Assembly: GCA_032718475.1 (NCBI GenBank)
Contig: JAUCBJ010006897.1
Location: 1-64,000 of the forward strand
Reading direction: 5' to 3'
DNA from: Nemertoderma westbladi
Taxonomy: Eukaryota > Xenacoelomorpha > Nemertodermatida > Nemertodermatidae
DNA: 64,000 bases
Shown: one piece after another, positions 19,267 through 28,340 of the stretch
Layout of the letters: the number at the start of each line of letters is the position of its first letter
Position numbering within the stretch: position 1 is the stretch's first letter
Program-made: the position numbers and the translations under genes
Notes under the pieces: generated by a model
The model's input: only the letters and a program-made list of their open reading frames with translations
Told to the model about the DNA's origin: nothing
The model's database searches: none

Positions 19267-21216
19267 ATGGACCCAAATCGCCAAATTATCGGCGAATTAC
19301 GTAACACGATAGATCTACTGGAATATTCGCAACCCGGATCCCCTGACTTTGATACAAATTGGAGCACCCTGCTAAATGAGAACGTGCGAGTCGTTAAATT
19401 CACCGGGCGAGAGGGACCGGATTCCAAGAATCTACGAGCCCTCCGGTTAGCCGATGCTAGTACGAGACTGAAAAGAACTCGGAACGCAAAGGCAACCGGA
19501 GGGGACGATTCGTCGTTTTGGGAAACGTTCCGGCAAAGCGTCTACAGATCCCGATGTTTGATCTACGACAACGAGGGAAACGCGACGCCCACCTCGAAAG
19601 CGATTACGTTGGCGAGATGTCAAAGTTTCGTCGACGACAAGAGTACGTACCTCGCCCACTGGGGAAACCTGTCGGAGTGTACGGCGACGCTTCGAGAGGA
19701 ACGTATATCGACCATCCAAAATCGCGACGACTACCAAGAAAAATACGGGGCGAAAGAATACGGTCGATCCTTGGTCGTCGTCCTCGGAACCCTGGACGGT
19801 TTGGTATTGGTGTGTCGAATATTTCCGACACCCAGACAGGAAGTGCAGGCAGCCGGAGCGATCTGGTTGCTACCTCCGGAAATCCAAAAGATCCTCTTCG
19901 ACTTCGACGTCATTAAAATCGGGTCGGATATAAAGGCGGACGTCCGGAACGACTACGCGAACGCTCCTTCAGGAAGAAACCGACGAGACGACCTCAACGC
20001 CCTTAGCCATTGCGTCGACACTCAAACGCTACTAGCCTGGTTACGATTCGCCGAGTTCATGCGAGGATTCCAAGAGGTGAGACCGACGAAATCCGGGATC
20101 GGCTACCTCGCTGTGCTAAACGGCGGCATCGACTTCAAACCCCAGAAATTCCGGGATTATAATAAAATATATGGTGGATACCCGGGATTAGAAATAAAGA
20201 GCGAGCGAGAGGGTCGATGGAAGGACGTTGATCGGAAGTGGACGATACACCAAAGGTGGGAGAATCCCGATCGACGGAACTACGTCTACGTCGTTATGGA
20301 GTGCTACACCGTCGCTAAGTTTATCTGTAAAACTCTCGATAACCTTATTACGGCGGTTCCTCTTTCCTTCGTCGACTACGACTGGAACGAGGTTATAAAC
20401 CACGCGTTCAAAGCGGTCGAGAACATCACACCGGGAGAGACTAAAACACTCGCTGTTATCGATTCCTGGGACGAGAGCGGACCTTACGACATCCCTACGA
20501 TTACCGAACTTCTCGGTGCGGAGGAGCCTCTGATTTCTTCGGAAGGGGAAGAAATATGGCTAAATGAGGGTGTTCTACTCTCCACCCCGAAGCGACAACT
20601 CGAGCCGGAGGCCGCTTACCAACCGGCCGCCAAACGGGTTGCCTCCACCGAACCAACGACGGAAGCGGGCGTTTCCTCACCACTCGGCTTCGGTAGCCCT
20701 GCGAGGGAGTTGGTTACTACCTTTGCGTTAAACGACTTCGGCGATACGTGCCAAAGGTTATCCCCGTATCCTTTCCCGGGTGGCGAAGACTGGTCGTCGG
20801 AGATTCCGAGTACCAGCAATCAACGGACCCGCTCAGCGATATTGGTCGAGAAGGGCCCCAGCGCTGCGCCGACTCCCGACGATCTCCTCGGAATCCCTCC
20901 GTCGAAAACCCCGGCACCTCTTCGCCGACCAGCGGTGGCTACTACACCCTCCGTTCCTCAGGATCCTATGCGACTAACCCGTTGGTACGCCGAGCAAACC
21001 GAATGGATCCACCGCCAGAAACGGTCGTCCGAGTTGAGACCGACGGGACACAAAGAAGGTTATCGTAGCGAGGACCTACTACGCAAAAGCCCAGCCTTCC
21101 GCGGGCTACCGACCACCGCGAATATTCCAGAAGAGCGACCGACGACTCGAGTATTACGTCGGCGTCCCGATTCCGATATTCCCCGGTCGAGAGATGCAAT
21201 TGGAGGTGTGCGGTGA
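19267..21216 (+). CDS. Large protein with RNase D-like (DEDDy) exonuclease fold
   Basis: The ATG at 19267 lies 70 bp after the LTR-like block and opens a 649-codon frame, much richer in GC than its surroundings. Residues about 165-360 resemble a DEDDy 3'-5' exonuclease domain of the WRN/RNase D type: a strand pair SLVVVLGTLDGLVLVCRIF, a helix LLPPEIQKILFD, the motif II-like VIKIGSDIKADV (216-226), a CVDTQTLLAWL segment (249-259) and the motif III-like NYVYVVMECYTVAKFI (338-352). The DxE of motif I is not visible, and the usual motif III aspartate reads E345, so it may be catalytically dead. Residues about 425-649 are Pro/Ser-rich and disordered. ORF2 overlaps its end. The fold call is by eye; it may instead be a gag-like protein of a retroelement. 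Confidence 0.6.
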   Translation: MDPNRQIIGELRNTIDLLEYSQPGSPDFDTNWSTLLNENVRVVKFTGREGPDSKNLRALRLADASTRLKRTRNAKATGGDDSSFWETFRQSVYRSRCLIYDNEGNATPTSKAITLARCQSFVDDKSTYLAHWGNLSECTATLREERISTIQNRDDYQEKYGAKEYGRSLVVVLGTLDGLVLVCRIFPTPRQEVQAAGAIWLLPPEIQKILFDFDVIKIGSDIKADVRNDYANAPSGRNRRDDLNALSHCVDTQTLLAWLRFAEFMRGFQEVRPTKSGIGYLAVLNGGIDFKPQKFRDYNKIYGGYPGLEIKSEREGRWKDVDRKWTIHQRWENPDRRNYVYVVMECYTVAKFICKTLDNLITAVPLSFVDYDWNEVINHAFKAVENITPGETKTLAVIDSWDESGPYDIPTITELLGAEEPLISSEGEEIWLNEGVLLSTPKRQLEPEAAYQPAAKRVASTEPTTEAGVSSPLGFGSPARELVTTFALNDFGDTCQRLSPYPFPGGEDWSSEIPSTSNQRTRSAILVEKGPSAAPTPDDLLGIPPSKTPAPLRRPAVATTPSVPQDPMRLTRWYAEQTEWIHRQKRSSELRPTGHKEGYRSEDLLRKSPAFRGLPTTANIPEERPTTRVLRRRPDSDIPRSRDAIGGVR

Positions 21217-21868
21217 CTGTGGTTCGGAGCAGTGCCCACGCGGTAGAAGGAATCGGGTTACCGATTCGTGCCTCCAGCTCCTCGGGATACTCTATTGCCC
21301 ATACTGCGCGACATCGGGTCACGACGTTTCCGTCTGTCCGATCCTATATAACCTCTGCACCACGTGCGGTTTCCGTGGACATTCCTCTAGCCCCCGCTGC
21401 TATATCAAATGTCCTACCAAAGACGTTACCGCTATGGGAAATATGGTCATGTTTGAAACATATGCAAACAGCCACATAAAGACCAAGGTTCGGAGAAACG
21501 CTCGGAATATCGCGCAGGAGATGGCGTGCGGGTATTTCTCCTTCCCGGAACGCCTCCACACGACGGCCACGCTGCCTTTCCATTACGTGGATTTGTTGCT
21601 GAGCGCTGGATTATTTGGCCCATTCGAAGTCATTAGACGCTTATACTCGTATAAAGAGGAGTTCGGTGACGGAGAGTGGTTCCTCGAGGCTCGCAACTAC
21701 GAGTTGGAACGACGAACCAATATGATCCCGATGCCATCGAAAGGAAGAGCCGCCAGGAGACAAGCCGAAGCGTTGCTCACGATGGATGTTGACGCTCCTC
21801 TACCAGCTATTGCGATCGACGAGAGCCGACGGGCGAAGAGGCGAAAGGCGTATCAGAGAAAGAAATAG
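21194..21868 (+). CDS. CCHC zinc-knuckle protein overlapping the upstream ORF
   Basis: This is a 224-codon frame whose ATG (21194) lies 23 bases before the end of the upstream ORF, in another frame. It has an N-terminal CGDCGSEQC, an exact retroviral-type knuckle CPYCATSGHDVSVC (35-48, C-x2-C-x4-H-x4-C) and a second with one extra residue, CTTCGFRGHSSSPRC (55-69). The C-terminus is strongly basic (RRAKRRKAYQRKK). Knuckles of this kind bind single-stranded nucleic acid. The shared GC-rich composition and overlap suggest that both ORFs are translated from one transcript. I do not recognise the pair as a described element. Confidence 0.7.
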   Translation: MQLEVCGDCGSEQCPRGRRNRVTDSCLQLLGILYCPYCATSGHDVSVCPILYNLCTTCGFRGHSSSPRCYIKCPTKDVTAMGNMVMFETYANSHIKTKVRRNARNIAQEMACGYFSFPERLHTTATLPFHYVDLLLSAGLFGPFEVIRRLYSYKEEFGDGEWFLEARNYELERRTNMIPMPSKGRAARRQAEALLTMDVDAPLPAIAIDESRRAKRRKAYQRKK

Positions 21869-22397
21869 TGGATCGGGATATTCCAGGAACATTTATCGAA
21901 CATTTATTTTTATACATTTATATATAAACTCTAGGCCAAATTAATTAAAACTATGCAATATTAAATTTGGGTTTTTTATATTGGGAATGACCTACGCAAA
22001 CTCAATCTACCGACAGACTTCACGAAGGTCATTGGGGGGGACTGTTCGCGGTATTTCAACTTTCCATAAAATATGTTGAATATTTTTTGTATTGATTTAA
22101 AATGATTATTCCGATATTACTACTGGGTGCGGGACCATGGGTTTTGGGCACATTCTATAAACTGGGGGCGATTTATGGGCGAACTTTGGGGCGACTTACA
22201 GGGTACGGGACTAATTTCATGTTTATAAGGGCCAACTTCCTGCTGCCTGTAGAGGTGGATTTGGTAACGCGCCAGGCCTAAAGGACAAGGACTGCCCTTA
22301 GCGGTCCCTGGCCAACAGCAGTTATTACGAGCCTGAAAAGGACATCGGAACGCCAGCTGCTTGTGTCAGGGACTTGCGACGGGAAACGACACGACAG
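21869..22397. other. 3' flank of the two-ORF cassette
   Basis: AT-rich to about 22130, then GC-richer sequence (GGGGCGATTTATGGGCGAAC) with no credible frame. It may be the 3' untranslated part of the cassette. There is no pol gene here. Confidence 0.4.
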
Positions 22398-22590
22398 ACC
22401 CCTAGCCAAGCCGTACTGGTTCTCGATGATCGTTCCCTTCGGGGTTCGTGAGGGGTGGTACGGATACGCGACAGAGTCTACCGACTGGACCGACCCTTAG
22501 CCAAGCCATGCTGGTTCTCGATGATCAATCCCTTCGGGGTTCGGGAGGGGTGGAACGGACACGCGACAGGGTCGACCGACACCGACACTA
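22398..22590 (+). repeat. Two ~95-bp tandem units
   Basis: ACCCCTAGCCAAGCC... at 22398 is repeated as ACCCTTAGCCAAGCC... at 22493. Both have TGGTTCTCGATGATC and a TTCGGGGTTCG word. Non-coding. Confidence 0.75.
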
Positions 22591-23439
22591 CGGCATCAAG
22601 ACTAGGACCGAGGGAAAATCTGGGGAACATTAGTTAGGCTAAAATCTGAGCGAACAGTGGGTAATTAAATAATATACTGTAGGGATTTATATTGTCGTGT
22701 ATAATTATTGTGAATATTTGGTGTATATTGATTTGGGGAAGCCCAAAATTATTCTCAATCAGGATTGTACATTGTTACAGGATTCTAACAGGATTAACTA
22801 CATTAAAGAATATATCCAACCAATGCAGCTTTTTCTCAACTGCAATCTTGCATCTAAGAAATTCCTCCTTCTCCACAATCAATATCCGGTGACTGGCCGG
22901 GACTCCGTGGTCTGTAAAGCCCCGCCTCCAGCATCGGCGTTTTTCCCCCCTGGTGTCGGGATAACGGCAACACCTAGTCAGTTTACCTTTCACCACTGAT
23001 TGTAAAAGATGGTTACTATGGAAACTATTATAAGGTATTGGTAGTTTGTGGGATAATGGTTTGAAAAATACACCGGTATTAATGAGTCCATTATTGGGGT
23101 TGTGTTTAAGGTTTAGGTCTAGGAAGACTGTATTCGAGTTGGAAAAATCAAAAGTAAAACCAAAGTATTGCTACTATAGTAATAATAGTACTATAGTAAT
23201 TGCCATATTTAATTTATTTTATTTATTTTATTTAATTGCCTACTTTATTTAACCCTTTGCATACTGATTCAAAAATAAAGTGTCCTGCGAGAATCGCTAT
23301 ATTTTCACAGGTGTTATTTTCGAACTAAGTAAAACCTATATATAATACTTTAGTGCATGAAGCTATGGTAGACCAAAAGGAACATATTTTGATAAATTTT
23401 TCTGGGCCATTGCCCTTTGGTTGACATCAAATGTTTGAC
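22591..23439. other. Intergenic DNA, no gene seen
   Basis: AT-rich except for a GC-rich patch at 22890-22960. The open frames are short and without domains. Confidence 0.45.
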
Positions 23440-23592
23440 GTACTAGGTATGTCATGCAGCGCCCTTACATGACATACTTAGTATGTATATCAGAGCCCTT
23501 GCATGACATACATAGTATGTATATTAGTGCTCTTGCATGATATACTAGGTATGCATATCAGTCCTCTTGTATGACATACTTGAGCGCATTCC
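23440..23592 (+). repeat. Palindromic ~40-bp minisatellite
   Basis: About four units of the form ...TGCATGACATACTTAGTATG..., each carrying the self-complementary core CATAC-n-GTATG. Confidence 0.7.
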
Positions 23593-23835
23593 GATGTCTC
23601 TGATACTACTGTAATACCCCATGTTGTTAGATCAAAAACTAAGGAGAAAATTGCATTATTTTGAATATAATATATTCAAAATAAATATAATATATATAAT
23701 ATATAGCCAACTGAGCCTATCCCAACATATAATATGATAATAATATGATATATTATCAAATGAGTGTCATAAAATAAAACAATACAATTATAAAAAGCCA
23801 TATATTTAACTCAAAAGTATACTAACAATCTGAGG

Positions 23836-23945
23836 CCGGACAGACAGATGGTCGGACTGTGTAGCCGCGCGACTAGGACGGATTGTCCCAGTAGATCCGG
23901 TGCTACAGAGATCAGAAACTTCGGACATAGAGTCCCCGATATCAT
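23836..23945 (-). pseudogene. Exon of unknown minus-strand gene (last seen)
   Basis: This is homologous to the exon at 24906-25083: both hold (C/G)ATATCGGGGAC or GAATCGATGTCC-type starts, ATGTCCGAAG and a CAGATT-GT donor. The encoded motif is DSMSEVSDL here and ESMSEGSDV there. It looks like a duplicated exon. The acceptor was not fixed. Confidence 0.45.
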
Positions 23946-24439
23946 CCTGTAGCACTGATGGTGTTTGTTTCCTCATACACGAAATTTCCGGTTAAAATTA
24001 AATTTTGAAAATTAACATTAAATAAATTGAAATCAAAAAATCAACAATACTGTTAATTTTATAGATATGAGATAATGGTGCGGTAATAAAAAATGCCCCA
24101 AAAGAGCGTGAATGGCCCCATACTAGGTATTTATTTTACTAATTGGAATATCAGGATGGTAAATAACTCGCTCGGAATTAAGCCATTTGTTTTGTAATCA
24201 GTTATATAGTAATTAGCAACATAAACTACATAGTAATGTAACCGCATATAGACGAACGCAATATTTATATATATTATAGAAATATATTTAGTGTTCAAAT
24301 TGAATAAGATTTTATTTCTATCAACGGGACTGTGATTGTAATTTCCGCAGGGGCCCCAAGTTATTCGGAACTACTGGATAGGAGTCTATATATATCCAAT
24401 CTATATGCATATCTCGCAATATAATTCAGCTAACTCACC

Positions 24440-24700
24440 ATCCGTACTGGGTCATTCTGGCGGCCGTGCTGGGCAGCACTGCTACCGATTCCTACGTCAA
24501 CGTCTACCATTTCGACGTCCTCTCTAAGTAATCCCTCTCTCTCTCTTTCTATGAGAATACCTTCGTCCATGGTTTGAGTTGTTATATCTATGAGAACGTG
24601 GTATTTTCTCATGACGCATTCTCTGGCGTGGTACTTTTTCTTGCCGCAACGCCCCTGACAGTACGAACAAATACGGCATGGCATCCCTTACGTTTGCGGG
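24440..24700 (-). pseudogene. Cysteine-rich exon of unknown minus-strand gene
   Basis: The frame encodes MPCRICSYCQGRCGKKKYHA followed by RECVMRKYH, a cysteine cluster that recalls the second half of a CXXC-type zinc finger, though the match is weak. It ends in a clean donor CGGATG-GTGAGT. It belongs to the same multi-exon gene as the neighbouring minus-strand exons by composition and orientation. Confidence 0.5.
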
Positions 24701-24905
24701 CTTTCTTGAACTGAAAAAAAATAATTTAATGAGTTTTAATTAAATTATTACTTTATGTTTTGTCCCTATATTAATACTGTACTGGTAATGAAAAAAAAGG
24801 ACAGTAACTTTATTTGTTTTACCGAAACTAATTTCTAAAGTAATTTCAGTTACAAGATAAAAAGAAGATGAATTAATAGGTAAATATATAATATATCTCA
24901 CAATC

Positions 24906-25083
24906 TGGGGGCGGCAATAAGGACGGCTGGACTGGATTGGATCCGCTGCTCTACTTCGCATAGAATCCACGGATCCAAGACTACATCCGAACCTTCGGAC
25001 ATCGATTCTCCTATCTGCGCTATGCGCAGATATTCATTATGCGCGTCGTCTAGAACCGATATGAGTTGTTCCTTCCTGCAGGA
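24906..25083 (-). pseudogene. Exon of unknown minus-strand gene
   Basis: A TTTTGCACAG acceptor and a CAGATT-GTGAGA donor bound an open stretch with LISVLDDAHNEYLRIAQIGE and DPWILCEVEQRIQSS. It is a paralogue of the exon near 23836-23945. Function unknown. Confidence 0.5.
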
Positions 25084-25329
25084 CGTATCCTGTGCAAAAT
25101 GGTAATAAAGAAATAAATAATGCCGGTACGAGTGAATATATATCTTATTAAATTACAATTACAAAACTATAAAGGAATAAAATAATATACATATTATATT
25201 TAATTGAACATAAGAGACCGGGTATTAAAAACTATAGAGTCTTGCTATTACGTAACCGAGAATCCCTTTATGAACGGCCCAACCATATTTATATTAATAT
25301 TATATTATAAACGTATAAACTTACATCTG

Positions 25330-25452
25330 GCGGCTGAGGAGCCGAATGGCCCGACACAGTGGGGAGGACAAGCTCAGATACAGCGGTGAAAATCGCTGTT
25401 GCAACCGAAATCTGATCCTCCTCTGTTACAGCAATAGCTTCCTGCAGGACCT
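25330..25452 (-). pseudogene. Exon of unknown minus-strand gene
   Basis: A TTATTGTTTAG acceptor is followed by GTCCTGCAGGAAG, a word also found at the start of the 25083 exon. It ends CCGCCAGAT-GTAAGT and encodes EEDQISVATAIFTAVSELVL. Its start and end resemble the neighbouring exons, which suggests exon duplication. Confidence 0.5.
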
Positions 25453-26050
25453 AAACAATAATAACATAACAGTAGATAACTACAACGGAGATAAATAACC
25501 AGCAACCCCTTAGTAATATTAGCAGTAGAAGCTCAATGATATCAGCCCTAATATACATATGGTAATTACGTTTCAATAAAATTAATATATAATACTGTAC
25601 CTTAAGATTGTATGAGACATTAAGGCAAATCCGTTAAATTTAATTATTAAATGGTGATAATAAAAATAATAAATATTTTATAAAATAAACAGATAGAAAT
25701 AACATGCCGTAGGGCCTACCGTTATACAAACACTGTATACTCTACCGGAATAGACGGAGTGGGTGGAAAAATTGCATTATGCAAATAGTCGGGGTGGCTG
25801 GAATAAACGTTGTGGGTTGAAAATGTAACATACTTACTTAACATACAGTATACAGTAGGCATACAGGTACAGCAGTACCTACGGCTACCGGTGGTATACT
25901 CGGTACACGGTTTTTGTTTTCTTTCACTTTCAACTCTCAATTATTATGAGAACAAACGTTTATTTACTCATAATAAAAAATGTACTAAATTTTAGAAAAA
26001 ATTAATAGTCGGGGGGTGACATTTTATATGGGATAGTCTACTACTAACCA
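25453..26050. other. Intron-like AT-rich DNA
   Basis: No gene seen. It contains two GGTGG(AAAATTG)-like words and an imperfect GTACAGCAGTACC palindrome near 25867. Confidence 0.4.
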
Positions 26051-26160
26051 TCGGTTCTGACTCAGTCACGCGGCCGGACTGGGTCGAAATCGACCTCGGA
26101 ACGAACGCGACGTATCGGTCGCCGTCCACTCCGATGTGTATCGCCCCACCTCGTCCCCTT

Positions 26161-26184
26161 GGGGGGGGGGGGGGGGGGGGGGGG
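26161..26184 (+). repeat. Poly-G run of 24
   Basis: A homopolymer inside the disrupted exon. It would read as poly-Pro on the minus strand and is a likely place for length error. Confidence 0.9.
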
Positions 26185-26660
26185 CAGTAACAACTTGGCG
26201 CGGTTCGGTGCTGCGCCCGATGGACCGTGATCTCCATCTCTTCCATATCTCGTATCGCCTCTAGATTGACGTCGTTATACTGGCAATTATCAGACGTCAA
26301 TGAACGTAAATAAGCGGCGAATGATTGCGGCCCTCCAGTACGGAAGTGCCACTGCGGCCGGGAATACTTGGCCGTTCTCAGCGACATGTAGTGCGCCACG
26401 TGCTGCTTAAGATTTGTCCAGGTTCTGGGCTTCGAACTCGTATTCCTCTCCCCTTATATCCGCTTCTCTCTCCGCTGCCTCCCTCCTTTCTCTCCTCGCG
26501 ACCTCCTCCAGTCTCCTCTCCTCGACTCTATCCGCTTCCAACTTCTTCCACCTCTTGTACGGTGTGTCCACCTCTCTGTCCACTAGGTGTCGGCTATCGT
26601 AGTATACCGACTCGCCCTTCAGCCCCTGGTGGTCTGCAAGACCTTCAATGGCCACCTTAA

Positions 26661-28212
26661 CCCTATTAAACCCGGGGGGGGGTCAATATGACCCTCCCCG
26701 TGGTTTTTTTATTATAATTCTGAAACAAACGCAGTTGGGAATCTGAAATTTTATGACTTTTCCTAAAAATCTATTGTCTTCCTAGTAGTGAAAACCGTTT
26801 TCAAAAATATTGGGTACTTTTCGAGTTATAGCACCATTTTTTAACCCTACTTTTGGCACTTTTTTTGAGACGTTTTTTGAAAATTACATTTCATTAAATA
26901 TGAATTGTAACATCTCTATTTATTATTTACACAGGTTTTTTGGTGTTAGAAATTTGATGGAATTCATATAAATTGATTTAGAAATTTCAAACTTGTTTTT
27001 TTCGGTGGGTGCCAAATTTTGGTGCCAGCACCAAATTTTGAAATAAGTCAATTTTGTAAATTGATCTTTTGAAACTTGTTTTTTACGCAATTGGGGTTTT
27101 TTGGGTTTCTGGATTCGATGAAATATATACAAGTTGCACCAAGCGTATCAAACTTGTATTTTTCGGTGCTGTGTGCAAATTTTGGTGCTAGCACGAAATT
27201 TTGAAAATCCATTCAATAGATAAAATTGCTTGTGACAACTTATTTCTTGCGTTTTAGAGGTTTATGGCTGTTCTGAATTCAATGGAAAATATAATTATCG
27301 AACTAGACATCTCAAACTTGTATTTTTCGGATGTGGGTGCAAAATGTGGTGCTAGCACCAAATTTTGAAAACCATCAAATATATCAATTGATTGTGTCAC
27401 TTTGTTTCTTGCGATATAAGGGTTTGTGATGGTTCTGAATTCAATGGAATCAGTAAAAATGTCATAAGACTTCTCAAACTTGTATTTTTCGCCGGTGGGT
27501 GAAAATTGTTGTGCCAGCACCAAATTTTGGAAAATATGCAAATTGATAAGTAGATAGTATCACCTTGTTTCTTGCGTTATACGGGTTTAGGAGGGTCCTG
27601 AATCCGATGGAATCAATAAAAACAGCACTGGACATCGCAAACTTGTACTTTTTGGTGATGGGTACGAAATTTGGTGCTAGCACCAAAATTTGCCAACAAA
27701 CGCCGAAAAATACAAGTAGCAATGATCTGGCATATTAGAAATGTATTCCATTAGAATCAGCGCCCTCGAAAACCTGATAATGTGAATTTATAGCATCGTA
27801 TAAGTGAATTAAAAATTTTGTGTTCTAACTGAAAAGTGCTGGTTACTTGTTTTTTTCATTTTTTCCTACGCAGAGAGGACTAAACAGCCATTTATAGTAA
27901 TCATATCATTTTTTAATATTTTCCAATGTATTTTGCACCCTAGAAAACCTGTATTGAAAAATAATTAGCCGAAAATGTAACTTTCAAATTTGGTGAAAAT
28001 TGTGCACTACTTGTAATTTTTGTGCTGCAATATAACCACCCCAGTACATTTTTTCGAAATTTTTTTTTTTCGGTCGGATCCAGACAAGTGATACCTACGT
28101 ACAAACAAAAAATCAGACATTTTTGTAAATGTTTGTAGATTTTAGAGGGGGGGGGTCAATATGACCCCCTCCCGGTATTTGTACAACATTTTATAGCCCG
28201 GTACTAATAGGG
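26661..28212. mobile_element. piggyBac-like MITE, copy A (1552 bp)
   Basis: TTAA is duplicated at 26657-26660 and 28213-28216. The ends are CCCTATTA... and ...TAATAGGG. Next to each end is a hairpin GGGTCAATATGACCC within G/C runs (26679-26693 and 28150-28166). The interior is a ladder of units of roughly 160 bp, each with the palindrome TGGTGCTAGCACCA or a variant (near 27012, 27190, 27345, 27508 and 27669). CCC...GGG ends and TTAA are typical of piggyBac relatives. No transposase is encoded; the short frames are products of the repeat. An inverted copy lies at 51257-53663. Confidence 0.9.
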
Positions 28213-28340
28213 TTAAAGGCTCTCCTGTGATTCAGAGGTGCTCCTGATAGTAGAAACGCCGTTGGCTCTCTTCCGATAACGTTTCTCTCCTCATATAGAA
28301 TCGCAGTGGAACTTCCAAGCACTTTGCTTAAGTCCGACAT

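Larger units (their letters stand above)
26051..28340 (-). pseudogene. 5' exon of unknown gene, split by a MITE
   Basis: The frame starts at an ATG at 28340 (MSDLSKVLGSSTAILYEERN) and reaches the MITE at TTAA (28213-28216). Removing the MITE and one TTAA continues the same frame (RRAF-KVAIEGLADHQG) into 26656 and on through a long charged helix rich in Arg and Glu (VEERRLEEVARRERREAAER). A single-base frameshift near 26430 then leads into WTNLKQHVAHYMSLRT ... YNDVNLEAIRDMEEME. A poly-C/G run (26161-26184) lies further on, and a donor follows at CGATG-GTTAGT near 26050. No family was recognised. Two lesions, the MITE and the frameshift, make it a pseudogene here. Confidence 0.6.

Noticed and set aside
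19447-20917. Frames of 60-130 codons opposite or inside the large ORF
   Set aside because: The GC-rich composition lowers stop frequency; the plus-strand 649-codon frame carries the domain signal.
27254-27722. Conserved FQNLVLAPHFAPTSEKYKF frames, also seen at 51787-52218
   Set aside because: They arise from the repeat ladder of a non-autonomous MITE; the two genomic copies share them because the DNA is shared, not because it codes.
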